From positions 620,001 to 684,000 of the forward strand of contig NZ_NPFW01000022.1 of NCBI RefSeq assembly GCF_002259405.1: a DNA stretch of 64,000 nt, written 5' to 3'. The notes below the pieces were generated by a model, which ran no database searches, was not told where the DNA came from, and was given only the letters and a program-made list of their open reading frames with translations. Shown piece after piece: positions 38,819 through 48,020 of the stretch. Both the position numbers and the translations under genes were made by a program. Origin of the DNA: Rhodococcus sp. 14-2483-1-2 (lineage in GTDB: Bacteria > Actinomycetota > Actinomycetes > Mycobacteriales > Mycobacteriaceae). The stretch's first letter is position 1. The number at the start of each line of letters is the position of its first letter.

Positions 38819-39778
38819 TCAGGAGGAGGGCGGGTGTACGGCGCGCCAGTGCTCGGCGATGTCGATTCGCTTCGCCACCCACACCTTCTCGTGAGACTGA
38901 ACGTGATCGAGAAAACGTTCGAGGGCGGCGATGCGAGCCGGCCTGCCGACCAGCCTGCAGTGCAGTCCGACCGAGAGCATCTTGGGGCTGCCGTTCTCCC
39001 CCTCGGCGTACAGCACGTCGAACGCGTCCCGCAGATGCGCATAGAACTCGTCCCCGGTCGAGAAGCCGCCCGGCGAGGCGAATCTCATGTCGTTCGTGTC
39101 GAGGGTGTACGGCACCACCAGATGATCGACCACCTCGGAGCCGCGAGAGACCTTCTCCCAGTAGGGAAGATCGTCGGCGTAGGAATCCGAGTCGTACACG
39201 AATCCGCCGTGCTCGACGACGAGCGACCGGGTGTTCGGAGAGTCACGTCCGGTGTACCACCCGAGCGGGGCCGAGCCGGTGAGGCCCTGAAGGATGGCCA
39301 CGGCCTCGGCCATGTGCTCGCGCTCGACGTTCTCGTCGATCTGCTGGTAGGACAGCCACCGCAGACCGTGGCAGGCGATCTCGTGGCCCAATTCCGCCAG
39401 TGCGGCAACCACTTCCGGGTTTCGTTCCATGGCTTTCGCGACAGCGAACACCGTCAGGGGTAGGTCGCGTTTCTCGAACGCCCGCAGCACCCGCCACACG
39501 CCGGCCCTCGAGCCGTACTCGTACAGCGACTCCATGCTCATGTGGCGGTTCGGAAAGGCTTGTGCCCCGATCATTTCCGAGAGGAACGTCTCGGATTTGG
39601 TGTCACCGTCGAGGACGTTGTTCTCCGCACCCTCCTCGTAGTTGAGGACGAACTGAACAGCGATGTTGGCCTCACCCGGCCACTGGGCATGCGGCGGCGT
39701 GCGGCCGTACCCCACCATGTCTCGGGGGTAGCTCAACGGAAACTGGGTCAGCGGATGCGGAAGGCGCTCGGACGTCAC
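38819..39778 (-). CDS. puuE: Polysaccharide deacetylase family protein, PuuE allantoinase type
   Basis: 319 residues from GTG. NodB-like fold with [21 protein letters not shown] at the start, [40 protein letters not shown] and [20 protein letters not shown], the pattern of PuuE-type cofactor-independent allantoinases that hydrolyse allantoin in purine catabolism. No other purine-degradation gene is present in the window, so the substrate stays uncertain within the deacetylase family. No export signal is visible, unlike peptidoglycan deacetylases. Confidence 0.85.
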   Translation of the reverse strand: MTSERLPHPLTQFPLSYPRDMVGYGRTPPHAQWPGEANIAVQFVLNYEEGAENNVLDGDTKSETFLSEMIGAQAFPNRHMSMESLYEYGSRAGVWRVLRAFEKRDLPLTVFAVAKAMERNPEVVAALAELGHEIACHGLRWLSYQQIDENVEREHMAEAVAILQGLTGSAPLGWYTGRDSPNTRSLVVEHGGFVYDSDSYADDLPYWEKVSRGSEVVDHLVVPYTLDTNDMRFASPGGFSTGDEFYAHLRDAFDVLYAEGENGSPKMLSVGLHCRLVGRPARIAALERFLDHVQSHEKVWVAKRIDIAEHWRAVHPPSS

Positions 39779-39935
39779 CGCCGCAGTCTCTCATCGAAGT
39801 CGGCTGTCGCGCCGGATGAGCACACAACCCTGATGGCTACGACGGGCGGTCGTATGCCAATATTGTCCGAACGCGGCAGGCTCGACGCCCCGTGAAGGAC
39901 GACTTCGAGAATTCATCACCCGAGAGGACCGACCG

Positions 39936-40205
39936 GTGGCCAATACCGAACTGGAATCCGCTTCGTACGACCAGGTCGTCGATACCCGCCACGAGGTGCC
40001 GGACGTGCCGTCCGCCGAGTGGGGGTGGAGTGGTGAGTCGAATCGCGCGATGCGGGTGGCCGCCATCGTCGTCGCCGTGTTCCTGCTGTTCATGATGATC
40101 GGCAACCACACCGGCAAGGTCGAGGATCTGTGGTTGATCGGATTCGCGGCGACGCTGGTCGGGCTCGTCGTGCGAGACGTGATCGTCCGCCGCAAGCCCC
40201 GCTAG
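39936..40205 (+). CDS. DUF2631 small membrane protein
   Basis: 89 residues from GTG. The first 35 residues are soluble and acidic (EVPDVPSAEWGWSGESNRAM), followed by two hydrophobic segments (about 40-56: RVAAIVVAVFLLFMMIG; about 66-82: LWLIGFAATLVGLVVRDV) and a basic tail RRKPR. This matches the DUF2631 family of actinobacterial transmembrane proteins (M. tuberculosis Rv2876). Function is unknown. It is convergent with rlmN, 8 bases apart. Confidence 0.85.
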   Translation: MANTELESASYDQVVDTRHEVPDVPSAEWGWSGESNRAMRVAAIVVAVFLLFMMIGNHTGKVEDLWLIGFAATLVGLVVRDVIVRRKPR

Positions 40206-40213
40206 CAACCGAT

Positions 40214-41365
40214 TCAGTTCTCGGCTGCCAGCTGACCGCACGCCGCGGCGATCTCCTGACCGCGGGTGTCACGGACGGTGCACGAGACACCCTGCGCGAT
40301 CACCCGACGAACGAATTCTCTCTCCACCGGCTTCGGGCTGGCGTCCCATTCGCTACCCGGAGTCGGATTGAGTGGGATCAGGTTCACGTGGACCCGCGAG
40401 CCGAGCGCCTTGTGCAGCTTCTTGCCCAACATGTCCGCTCGCCACGGCTGATCGTTCACGTCCCGGATCATCGCGTACTCGATCGACACACGCCGACCGG
40501 TCTGATCGGCGTAGTACCTGGCCGCCGACAGTACTTCGGCCACCGACCAGCGATTGTTGACCGGAACCAGCGTGTCGCGGAGCTCGTCGTCGGGCGTGTG
40601 CAACGACACCGCCAGCGTCACCGACAGTCCCTCGTCGGCCAGCTTCCGAATGGCCGGTGCCAGTCCGACCGTCGACACCGTCACCGATCGCTGTGAGAGG
40701 CCGAGTCCGTCGGGTGCGGGCGAGACGATCTTGCGCACCGCGGAGACGACCCTCTTGTAGTTCGCCAGGGGCTCGCCCATCCCCATGAAGACCACGTTCG
40801 ACAGTCGTCCTTCGCCCCCGTGAACCACGCCGTCACGCAGATCGGCTGCAGCCGAACGGACCTGGTCGACGATCTCGGCCGTCGACAGGTTCCTCGTCAG
40901 ACCGGCCTGGCCGGTCGCACAGAAGGGACAGGCCATTCCGCAGCCGGCCTGACTCGAGATGCACAGAGTCGCCCGATCCGGGTACCGCATCAGGACACTT
41001 TCGAGAAGTGTTCCGTCGTTGGCCTTCCACAGGGTCTTTCGAGTGTCACCGTCGTCACATGCCAGGTGCTTGATCGGCGTCAGCAACGTGGGAAAGAGAT
41101 CGGCGCCGACCTTCTCGCGGGCCTCGGCCGGAAGGTCGGTCATCTTGGTGGTGTCGGCCTCCAGACGCCCGTAGTAGTGCCGGGCCAGCTGATCGGCGCG
41201 AAACGCAGGGAGACCGAGCGCCTTCACCGCATCCCGCAGACCCTCTTTGTCCAGGTCGGCGAGGTGACGCGACGGCATGCCGCGACGCGGCGCAGTGAAG
41301 ACCAAGGGAAGATTGGGCCTCTTCTGCTCGGTCGACGTGTTCGTTGCCTCGGCGGAGTCACTCAT
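40214..41365 (-). CDS. rlmN: Dual-specificity 23S rRNA/tRNA (adenine-C2) methyltransferase
   Basis: 383 residues. Radical SAM enzyme that methylates A2503 of 23S rRNA and A37 of some tRNAs. Cluster motif [18 protein letters not shown] supplies the CX3CX2C cysteines; [17 protein letters not shown] and the C-terminal [11 protein letters not shown]-type stretch ([17 protein letters not shown]) are family signatures, and a catalytic Cys is in [19 protein letters not shown]. Full length. It is divergent from the LapA-like gene. Confidence 0.96.
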   Translation of the reverse strand: MSDSAEATNTSTEQKRPNLPLVFTAPRRGMPSRHLADLDKEGLRDAVKALGLPAFRADQLARHYYGRLEADTTKMTDLPAEAREKVGADLFPTLLTPIKHLACDDGDTRKTLWKANDGTLLESVLMRYPDRATLCISSQAGCGMACPFCATGQAGLTRNLSTAEIVDQVRSAAADLRDGVVHGGEGRLSNVVFMGMGEPLANYKRVVSAVRKIVSPAPDGLGLSQRSVTVSTVGLAPAIRKLADEGLSVTLAVSLHTPDDELRDTLVPVNNRWSVAEVLSAARYYADQTGRRVSIEYAMIRDVNDQPWRADMLGKKLHKALGSRVHVNLIPLNPTPGSEWDASPKPVEREFVRRVIAQGVSCTVRDTRGQEIAAACGQLAAEN

Positions 41366-41478
41366 GCTCCACCCCCCATCTTTCGCTGACGCTGCATGTT
41401 TCCATTGTCCACCTCATTGCCTCGCAGTCCTATTCGCGCCGGTTTCCGTCCGTTACCCGATGGGTATCGAGGTCGTGG

Positions 41479-41498
41479 CCGGATGCACGTGCATTCGG
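41479..41498. promoter_or_regulatory. Near-perfect 20-base palindrome upstream of the LapA-like gene
   Basis: A perfect 12-base palindrome ATGCACGTGCAT (41483-41494) extends to 20 bases with CCG and CGG flanks and one mismatched pair. It lies 26 bases before the ATG of the LapA-like gene and in the divergent interval shared with rlmN. A second CACGTG core follows at 41503. It looks like a repressor or activator site, but no regulator can be named. Confidence 0.4.
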
Positions 41499-41524
41499 CC
41501 TTCACGTGCGGAAGGATCATCGAC

Positions 41525-41944
41525 ATGGCCACCAGAGCTGACGACAGTCACGAGACATCGCTGGACACATCAGGTGCGGTTCACCCCGGCGATCACAGCG
41601 CCTCGGGTGACCTCGCTCCCATCACGACTCCGGATTCGGACGGTCATTCCGCGCCGGATCCCGAGTTCGTCCCGGATCCCCAGGCAGGCAGCTCGACCGA
41701 CATCGCCCACACCCGCACCGCTGCGCTGTGGACCGGCCTGGTGGTCGGGGCCGTGGTCCTGGTCGTTCTGCTCGTGTTCATCGTGCAGAATCTCGACTCC
41801 GTCACCGTACAGATCTTCGCCTGGCAGCTCGATCTGCCTCTGGGCATCAGCATGCTGCTGGCCGCGATCGCAGGTGCACTGGTCATGGCAATGGTCGGCG
41901 GAGCTCGAATCCTCCAGGTCCGGCGCGCAGCGAAGACGAAGTAG
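41525..41944 (+). CDS. LapA-domain (lipopolysaccharide assembly protein A-like) membrane protein
   Basis: 139 residues from ATG 41525, with GGAAGGA eight bases upstream. A long acidic, Pro/Ser-rich N-terminus (about 1-65) precedes two membrane segments (about 68-90 and 100-124) linked by NLDSVTVQIFAWQLDLPLGI, the conserved LapA signature. In E. coli LapA helps control lipopolysaccharide synthesis; in actinobacteria, which lack lipopolysaccharide, the role is unknown. A near-palindromic site lies just upstream. Confidence 0.85.
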   Translation: MATRADDSHETSLDTSGAVHPGDHSASGDLAPITTPDSDGHSAPDPEFVPDPQAGSSTDIAHTRTAALWTGLVVGAVVLVVLLVFIVQNLDSVTVQIFAWQLDLPLGISMLLAAIAGALVMAMVGGARILQVRRAAKTK

Positions 41945-42040
41945 CAGCAGCACAGATCGTGAACACTATGTACAGAAGGTGGCGCGCATCGACTGAATCG
42001 ATCAGGCTTGGGGTGCCCCACTTCACTCGAGGAGCATGAC

Positions 42041-42895
42041 GTGACAACTTTCATGGAGACACCCGTGGCATCCGGCGTAGCCCCCGACCGAGCACGGTCC
42101 TGGCTGCTGGTACCGGCCACCAAGCCCGAAACCTTCGGCGACGCCGTCGCGTCGGGAGTCGATGCCGTCATCCTCGACATCGAAGACGCAGTCGCGCCGG
42201 CCAAGAAGCCGGCCGCGCGCGAGGCCGTCGTGCGGTGGCTCGGCGAAGGAAACTCTGCATGGGTCCGCATCAACGACGCAACGACCCCGTACTGGGCCGA
42301 TGACCTCGCCGCTCTGTCCGGCCTACCCGGACTGGTCGGTGTCATGCTCGCGAAGACCGAGAGCGGCGGCCAGGTCGAGGCAACAGCTGCTCGCCTGGCA
42401 CCCGGCACCCCGATCCTGGCACTGGTGGAGTCGGCGATGGGCCTCGAAGCCGCTACGGAGATCGCCCGCGCGGATTCGACGTTCCGTCTCGCCTTCGGCA
42501 GTGGCGACTTCCGCCGCGACACGGGCATGAGCGACGACCCCCTGGCGATGGCATACCCCCGCTCGCGCCTCGTCGTGTCCTCACGCGCAGCGCGCATCCC
42601 GGGGCCGATCGACGGACCGACACTGACGGCCAACGACAGCATCCTCGGACGCGATGCAGCTCTGACCCTGTCGATGGGCATGACGGGCAAGCTGTGCATG
42701 CATTCGGAGCAGGCTGCCATCGTCAACCGCGAGCTCGCCCCGTCACCCACGGATGTGTCGTGGGCCCGTGACGTCATCGATGCCCTCGGTGCCGACGGAG
42801 CACACGTCAAGGACGGAAGCGATCTGCCTCGTCTGGCGAAAGCACTCAAGATCAACGAACTGGCGGAGATCTTCGGGATCTCTGCCGCCTCCTGA
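42041..42895 (+). CDS. CitE-like CoA ester lyase (HpcH/HpaI aldolase family)
   Basis: 284 residues from GTG 42041, with GAGGAG seven bases upstream. The TIM-barrel lyase patterns are VDAVILDIEDAVAPAKKPAAR, PILALVESAMGLEAATEIA, LAFGSGDFRRDTG and GKLCMHSEQAAIVN. Members cleave (3S)-malyl-CoA, citramalyl-CoA or related thioesters; without CitD and CitF partners in the window this is a stand-alone CitE homologue, not a citrate lyase subunit. The exact substrate cannot be read. Confidence 0.88.
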   Translation: MTTFMETPVASGVAPDRARSWLLVPATKPETFGDAVASGVDAVILDIEDAVAPAKKPAAREAVVRWLGEGNSAWVRINDATTPYWADDLAALSGLPGLVGVMLAKTESGGQVEATAARLAPGTPILALVESAMGLEAATEIARADSTFRLAFGSGDFRRDTGMSDDPLAMAYPRSRLVVSSRAARIPGPIDGPTLTANDSILGRDAALTLSMGMTGKLCMHSEQAAIVNRELAPSPTDVSWARDVIDALGADGAHVKDGSDLPRLAKALKINELAEIFGISAAS

Positions 42896-42940
42896 CACAG
42901 CCCCGCAGTCGAGGTGCGTCGGCCGTGGCCCACCGGCTCG

Positions 42941-43660
42941 CTAACGCAACTCGATTCCGGTCGGCTTGTATCGGACGTGGACTCGATACCGGACATCGAA
43001 CGACACCCTGTCCACCGACTTCATGGCATCACGCGCAACGCGTGGGCCGAACTCGATTCCCAGCACATCGCGCATCAGGCGTCGATTCGGGAACGACCAC
43101 CTCGTGTCGACGCGGGTCAGTGCAAAACCCTGTGCCTCGAAGAACGCCTCGACCGTGAACGGGTCGTAGTGCGGTAGATCGGCCCGCATCCAATCCCCGT
43201 ACGGCGACGCGGTGGCGTCCAGATCCACGACGACCAACGCTCCGCCCGGCCCGAGCACGCGCATGGCGTCGACGATTCCCGGCCCGCAGCCCGGTCCGAA
43301 GAAGTACGCGGTGCGCGCATGGACGACGTCCACGGTGCCGTCGCCGATCGGGAGGGAATCCGCCTGCGCCGTCCTCACCTCGACGTTCGGCAGGTTCGCG
43401 ACTCGTGCTCTCGCCGAGGCAGCGAGTGGTTCGTGCGGTTCGATTCCCAGTACTCGTTCGGCGTCGGCCGCGAAGATCGGAAGATGGAAGCCGCTTCCGC
43501 AGCCGACGTCGACGACAGTCTTCGCCGACCAGCCCGCAACCGACCGGATCGCATCGAACAGTGCACCGTCGACGTCCTGAGCGCGGTTCTCCGCCTCGTA
43601 CAGGTGTGGCCAGTTCCAGATGTTGGGGCTGGGAATCACCCCGGTGACATCACTGCGCAC
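42941..43660 (-). CDS. Class I SAM-dependent methyltransferase
   Basis: 239 residues from GTG 43660, just after the cdsA stop; a longer frame starting ATG 43705 would overlap cdsA by 28 bases. Motif I VVDVGCGSGFHLPIFA, motif II area VEVRTAQADSLPIGDGTVDVV and GGALVVVDLDATASPYGDW are typical of a Rossmann-fold methyltransferase (Methyltransf_11 type). Substrate unknown; the PYGDW and HYDPFT stretch may form the acceptor pocket. Directly downstream of cdsA on the same strand, so probably co-transcribed. Confidence 0.83.
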   Translation of the reverse strand: MRSDVTGVIPSPNIWNWPHLYEAENRAQDVDGALFDAIRSVAGWSAKTVVDVGCGSGFHLPIFAADAERVLGIEPHEPLAASARARVANLPNVEVRTAQADSLPIGDGTVDVVHARTAYFFGPGCGPGIVDAMRVLGPGGALVVVDLDATASPYGDWMRADLPHYDPFTVEAFFEAQGFALTRVDTRWSFPNRRLMRDVLGIEFGPRVARDAMKSVDRVSFDVRYRVHVRYKPTGIELR

Positions 43661-43677
43661 GCCCGAGAGCAGTCTGC

Positions 43678-44592
43678 TCAGAGGAGAACGGTGAAGACGA
43701 GCCATGCCACGAAAGCCGAGGGCAGCAGCGAGTCGAGCCTGTCCATGATGCCGCCGTGGCCGGGCAGCAGGGTGCCCATGTCCTTGATGCGGAGATCACG
43801 CTTGACCTGCGACTCGATCAGATCGCCCAACGTGCCGGTCACCACCAGCACCACGCCGAGAAGGATGCCGATCATCGAGTTGGCCTCGAGGATGAGCGTG
43901 ACCGTCAGCAGACATCCGATGATGCAGAAGATGAGTGACCCGGCGAGCCCCTCCCAGGACTTCTTCGGGCTGATGGCAGGTGCCATCGGGTGCTTTCCGA
44001 ACAACACACCCGCGATGTAACCGCCGATGTCCGAGCACACGACGCCGATGACGAACACCAGGATGCGGCCTGCGCCGTTGTCCTGCAGCACCATCAGGAC
44101 GGTGAACGAGGCCAGCAGCGGCAACCAACATGCCACGAGGACGGTGACGGAAAGTTCTTCGAGGTAGTTCTTCGGAGCGGTGCCGAATCCCTGCCGCAGC
44201 AGCAGCCACACCATGCACACCAGGACAGTGCCCACCGCAGCGCTGAGCACACCGACCGCCCCGAACGGCCAGCCGAGCCAGATCATCGCCTGACCGCCGA
44301 GGATCAGGGGAATGCGGGGCACCAGTACCCCACCCTCGCGCAGGCGCTTCGACACCTCGTAGGTGGCAACGGCCAGCGCGACGGCCACCACCCCGATCCA
44401 CACCAGCGGCACGAAGACGAGGACGAGAATCAGACCGATGCCCAACGACCCGCCGACTCCGATCGCGGCGGGCAGATTACGGCCTGCCTTGCCCGTCGAC
44501 TTCGCTGCGGCGACCCCGGACGAGGCAGCGGGCGTACCGCTGCCCTCCTGCCGATCCGGTCCCACCACTGTCGTCATCTCCTCGAATTTCAT
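43678..44592 (-). CDS. cdsA: Phosphatidate cytidylyltransferase
   Basis: 304 residues. CdsA makes CDP-diacylglycerol from phosphatidate and CTP in the cytoplasmic membrane, the branch point to all phospholipids. The signature SDIGGYIAGVLFGKHPMAPA and the C-terminal metal-binding stretch LIESQVKRDLRIKDMGTLLP followed by GHGGIMDRLDSLLPSAF are present, with about eight hydrophobic segments. The first 40 residues are a soluble Ala/Gly-rich extension. It follows frr by 36 bases in the pyrH-frr-cdsA order common to bacteria. Confidence 0.96.
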   Translation of the reverse strand: MKFEEMTTVVGPDRQEGSGTPAASSGVAAAKSTGKAGRNLPAAIGVGGSLGIGLILVLVFVPLVWIGVVAVALAVATYEVSKRLREGGVLVPRIPLILGGQAMIWLGWPFGAVGVLSAAVGTVLVCMVWLLLRQGFGTAPKNYLEELSVTVLVACWLPLLASFTVLMVLQDNGAGRILVFVIGVVCSDIGGYIAGVLFGKHPMAPAISPKKSWEGLAGSLIFCIIGCLLTVTLILEANSMIGILLGVVLVVTGTLGDLIESQVKRDLRIKDMGTLLPGHGGIMDRLDSLLPSAFVAWLVFTVLL

Positions 44593-44628
44593 CGTCGTCC
44601 GTCGTGAAAAGCAGCTGTCGAGGTCGGG

Positions 44629-45186
44629 TCAGACCTCCATCAGCTCGCCCTCTTTGCGCTTGACGAGTTCGTCGACGGAGGCGGTGTACTTCGCAGTGGT
44701 CTTGTCGAGATCGTTCTCGGCGCGGACGACCTCGTCCTCGCCTGCTTCGCCGTCCTTCTGGATTCGCTTGAGCTCTTCCATCGTCTTCCGGCGGACGTTG
44801 CGAATCGACACCTTCGCGTCCTCGCCCTTGCCCTTGGCCTGCTTGACGAATTCGCGGCGCCGTTCCTCGGTGAGCTGCGGAACTCCGATTCGAATGAGGT
44901 TGCCGTCGTTGGTGGGATTGACACCGAGGTCGGAGTTGCGAATGGCGGTTTCGATGGGCCCGAGCTGATTGGACTCGTACGGCTTGATGACCACGAGGCG
45001 CGCTTCGGGGACGCTGATACTGGCGAGCTGGGTGATCGGCGTCAGGGCACCGTAGTACTCGATGACGATGCGGGAGAACATTCCGGGGTTGGCACGTCCG
45101 GTGCGAATCGAGGACAGATCGTCACGTGCAACCGATACGGCCTTTTCCATCTTCTCTTCGGCATCGAAGAGAGCTTCGTCAATCAC
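44629..45186 (-). CDS. frr: Ribosome recycling factor
   Basis: 185 residues from GTG, exactly the family length. With EF-G it splits ribosomes after termination. The tRNA-mimic helices start [35 protein letters not shown] and [18 protein letters not shown] are signatures. It lies 55 bases after pyrH and 36 before cdsA, a co-transcribed set. Confidence 0.97.
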   Translation of the reverse strand: MIDEALFDAEEKMEKAVSVARDDLSSIRTGRANPGMFSRIVIEYYGALTPITQLASISVPEARLVVIKPYESNQLGPIETAIRNSDLGVNPTNDGNLIRIGVPQLTEERRREFVKQAKGKGEDAKVSIRNVRRKTMEELKRIQKDGEAGEDEVVRAENDLDKTTAKYTASVDELVKRKEGELMEV

Positions 45187-45241
45187 GATCTGTCCTCCAT
45201 CGTCTTCGTCTTCGATTCGCTCACGTCACTGTCGGCGACGA

Positions 45242-45970
45242 TCACGACGTGACCAGCGTGCCGATCTTCTCACCGGACACAGCGCGAGCGATATTTCCCT
45301 GAATCAGCAAATTGAACACCAGCATCGGCATCTGATTGTCCATGCACAGGCTGAAGGCCGTCGCGTCGGCAACCTTGAGTCCCTGTTCGATGGCTTCGCG
45401 GTGCGTGATGGTGTCGAACATCGTGGCATCGGGGTCGAGGCGCGGATCGGCCGAGTACACGCCGTCGACCGCCTTGGCCATCAACAACACCTCGGCACCG
45501 ATTTCCAGCGCGCGCTGGGCAGCCGTGGTGTCGGTGGAGAAATACGGCATGCCCATGCCGGCTCCGAAGATCACGACGCGCCCCTTCTCCAGGTGCCGTC
45601 GCGCACGCAGCGGGAGGTACGGCTCTGCGACCTGACCCATCGTGATCGCGGTCTGCACCCTGGTGGCAACGCCTTGCTTCTCCAGAAAGTCTTGCAGCGC
45701 AAGACAGTTCATCACGGTACCCAGCATGCCCATGTAGTCCGAGCGAGACCTGTCCATGCCGCGCTGCTGCAGTTCGGCACCACGGAAGAAATTGCCACCG
45801 CCGATCACCACCGCGACCTGAACCCCGGTGGCCACCACCTCGGCGATCTGTTCGGCAACGTTGTTCACGACATCCGGATCGAGACCGACCTGGCCGCCTC
45901 CGAACATCTCCCCACCCAGTTTGAGCATCACGCGTCGGAACCCGGGACGGTCAGGGGCCGGATCGGTCAT
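45242..45970 (-). CDS. pyrH: Uridylate kinase
   Basis: 242 residues from ATG 45970 with GAGGAGAG just upstream. It phosphorylates UMP in pyrimidine synthesis. [13 protein letters not shown] (phosphate-binding loop), [32 protein letters not shown] and [20 protein letters not shown] are typical. The open frame continues upstream but similarity begins at FRRVMLKL. It begins the pyrH-frr-cdsA group, separate from tsf by a 177-base gap with a hairpin. Confidence 0.97.
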   Translation of the reverse strand: MTDPAPDRPGFRRVMLKLGGEMFGGGQVGLDPDVVNNVAEQIAEVVATGVQVAVVIGGGNFFRGAELQQRGMDRSRSDYMGMLGTVMNCLALQDFLEKQGVATRVQTAITMGQVAEPYLPLRARRHLEKGRVVIFGAGMGMPYFSTDTTAAQRALEIGAEVLLMAKAVDGVYSADPRLDPDATMFDTITHREAIEQGLKVADATAFSLCMDNQMPMLVFNLLIQGNIARAVSGEKIGTLVTS

Positions 45971-46084
45971 AGCTCTCCTCGGTACTCGTCGAACACTACG
46001 GTTTCTTCTTGGATCATCCTGCCCTATCGATGCCCGGGTGGTGGACAGGGCTCCGTCCTGCACACCCACCTGCCCCGCGCACGA

Positions 46085-46125
46085 GCGATGCCGCCCACTC
46101 GATGGAATCGAATGAACGGCATCGC
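46085..46125 (-). terminator. Hairpin downstream of tsf
   Basis: Arms GCGATGCCG (46085-46093) and CGGCATCGC (46117-46125) are a perfect 9-base inverted repeat; inside the 23-base loop TCGAT-GGA-ATCGA forms a second small stem. It lies 22 bases past the tsf stop. There is no T-tract. It probably separates tsf from pyrH-frr-cdsA. Confidence 0.55.
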
Positions 46126-46147
46126 CTCGACCGAACCGGTGCGCAGA

Positions 46148-46972
46148 CTAGCTGGCGCCGACCTCGAACCGAGAGAAGCGGGTGATGGTGACGCCGGCCT
46201 CGTCGAGAATGGCCTTGACGGTCTTGTTGCCGTCCTGCACCGACTTCTGTTCGGTGAGAACGACGTCCTTGAAGAATCCGTTCACGCGACCTTCGACGAT
46301 CTTCGGCAGTGCCTGCTCCGGCTTGCCTTCTTCGCGAGCGGTCTCCTCGGCGATGCGACGCTCGGCGGCCACGAGGTCCTCGGGGACCTCGTCGCGCGTG
46401 ACGTACTTGGCCTTGAGGGCTGCGATCTGCATCGCAGCTGCGCGTGCGGCATCTCCTGCGGCATCGCCGTCACCGGTGTACTCGACCAGCACGCCGACGG
46501 CAGGCGGCAGGTCCGCGCTGCGCTTGTGCAGGTACGTGGCGGTGTTGCCGTCGTAGGACACGACGCGACGCAGTTCGAGCTTCTCGCCGATCTTCGCCGA
46601 CAGCTCGTTCAGAGCCGTTTCGACCGTCTTGCCGTTCAGGTCGAGCGCCTTGAGGGCATCGACGTCGGCCGGCTTGCCTGCTGCAGCCGTCGCCGCGACG
46701 GACGCGGCGAACGTCTGGAACTCGTCGTTCTTGGCCACGAAGTCGGTTTCGGAGTTGATCTCCACGAGCACTCCACCCTCGGCGACGACGAGGCCTTCGG
46801 CGGTGTTGCGCTCGGCGCGCTTGCCGACGTCCTTGGCACCCTTGATACGCAGGTACTCGACGGCCTTGTCGTAGTCTCCGTCGTTCTCGGCGAGCGCGTT
46901 CTTGCAGTCCATCATTCCGGAGCCGGTGAGCTCACGGAGCCGCTTGACGTCGGCGGCAGTGTAGTTCGCCAT
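46148..46972 (-). CDS. tsf: Translation elongation factor Ts
   Basis: 274 residues, ATG with AGGAGG upstream. EF-Ts exchanges GDP for GTP on EF-Tu. N-terminal UBA-like domain [21 protein letters not shown] (about 8-30), then [20 protein letters not shown] and [18 protein letters not shown], the EF-Tu contact signatures, and a C-terminal dimerisation half. It follows rpsB by 160 bases containing a strong hairpin, so it may be partly uncoupled from S2 expression. Confidence 0.97.
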   Translation of the reverse strand: MANYTAADVKRLRELTGSGMMDCKNALAENDGDYDKAVEYLRIKGAKDVGKRAERNTAEGLVVAEGGVLVEINSETDFVAKNDEFQTFAASVAATAAAGKPADVDALKALDLNGKTVETALNELSAKIGEKLELRRVVSYDGNTATYLHKRSADLPPAVGVLVEYTGDGDAAGDAARAAAMQIAALKAKYVTRDEVPEDLVAAERRIAEETAREEGKPEQALPKIVEGRVNGFFKDVVLTEQKSVQDGNKTVKAILDEAGVTITRFSRFEVGAS

Positions 46973-47089
46973 CGTGGGCGAGCCTCCTCAAAAGTCTGGG
47001 TACGGGCGTTGACGAAAAATGCTGTTCACAGGGCGGGATCGACGGGCTCACTGCGGAGCCGTAACGACCACAACCCTGACATACCGAAG

Positions 47090-47125
47090 CGGCCCCGGCC
47101 CACCCCTGAGGGTGAACCGGGACCG
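47090..47125 (-). terminator. Hairpin between rpsB and tsf
   Basis: On the minus-strand transcript CGGUCCCGGUUCACCC can pair over 16 bases with GGGUGGGCCGGGGCCG across a UCAG loop, using three G-U wobbles. On the plus strand those pairs become A-C mismatches, so the structure is built for the rpsB transcript. It starts 8 bases after the rpsB stop. Without a T-tract it may attenuate rather than end transcription into tsf. Confidence 0.62.
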
Positions 47126-47132
47126 AATTCGA

Positions 47133-48020
47133 TCAAGCCTGAGCGGCCGGTGCTTCTTCTGCTGCCGGAGCGTCCGCTGCGGGAGCCTCTGCTGCCGGAG
47201 CGTCCGCCGCGGGGGCCTCTGCTGCGGGAGCCTCTGCTGCCGGTGAAGCCTGAGCGAGCTGCTCGAGCTCCCACTCGGCGAGGGGCTCGCCTGCGCCGAC
47301 CTCGGGCTTGGCGTCGGATGCAGTGTTCTGACCCGCTCGCGCCTGCACGCCCTCGGCGACTGCGGATGCGACGACTTTGGTCAGCAGCGCAGCGGAACGG
47401 ATCGCGTCGTCGTTACCCGGGATCGGGTAGTCGACCACGTCGGGATCGCAGTTGGTGTCGAGGATCGCGATGACCGGGATGTTCAGCTTGCGAGCCTCGG
47501 CAACCGCGAGGTGCTCCTTGTTGGTGTCGACGATCCAGATGGCCGACGGAACCTTGGACATGTCCCGGATGCCACCGAGGGTGCGGTCGAGCTTGGTCAT
47601 CTCACGCGTGAGCATGAGGATTTCCTTCTTGGTGCGTCCCTCGAAGCCACCGGTCTGCTCCATGGCCTCGAGCTCCTTGAGGCGGAGCAGACGCTTGTGC
47701 ACCGTCTGGAAGTTGGTGAGCATGCCACCGAGCCAGCGCTGGTTCACGTAGGGCATGCCCACGCGGGTTGCCTCAGCGGCGATGGACTCCTGCGCCTGCT
47801 TCTTGGTGCCGACGAACAGAACCGTGCCATTGTGGGCAACGGTCTCCTTGACGAACTCGTAGGCCCTGTCGATGAAGGTCAGAGTCTGCTGCAAGTCGAT
47901 GATGTAGATGCCGTTGCGGTCGGTGAAGATGAATCGCTTCATCTTCGGGTTCCAGCGACGGGTCTGGTGTCCGAAGTGTGTGCCGCTGTCGAGCAGCTGC
48001 TTCATTGTTACTACAGCCAT
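47133..48020 (-). CDS. rpsB: 30S ribosomal protein S2
   Basis: 295 residues. S2 core (about 1-225): [57 protein letters not shown] and [19 protein letters not shown]. After about residue 258 comes a low-complexity tail of repeated [10 protein letters not shown]-like units ending EEAPAAQA (47136 to about 47246), longer than in many S2 proteins. The tail is typical of actinobacterial S2 in composition, though its role is unknown. It precedes tsf, with a 346-base upstream region shared with the divergent M23 peptidase. Confidence 0.97.
   Translation of the reverse strand: MAVVTMKQLLDSGTHFGHQTRRWNPKMKRFIFTDRNGIYIIDLQQTLTFIDRAYEFVKETVAHNGTVLFVGTKKQAQESIAAEATRVGMPYVNQRWLGGMLTNFQTVHKRLLRLKELEAMEQTGGFEGRTKKEILMLTREMTKLDRTLGGIRDMSKVPSAIWIVDTNKEHLAVAEARKLNIPVIAILDTNCDPDVVDYPIPGNDDAIRSAALLTKVVASAVAEGVQARAGQNTASDAKPEVGAGEPLAEWELEQLAQASPAAEAPAAEAPAADAPAAEAPAADAPAAEEAPAAQA

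Noticed and set aside
38227-39042. Upstream extension of dxr
   Set aside because: The extension is antisense to the DUF1990 gene and overlaps the deacetylase gene; the Dxr fold begins at [11 protein letters not shown].
45062-47473. 803-residue plus-strand open frame over frr, pyrH, tsf and rpsB
   Set aside because: It crosses four well-conserved genes and their gaps, matches no family I know, and ends in Pro/Arg repeats that mirror the rpsB tail.
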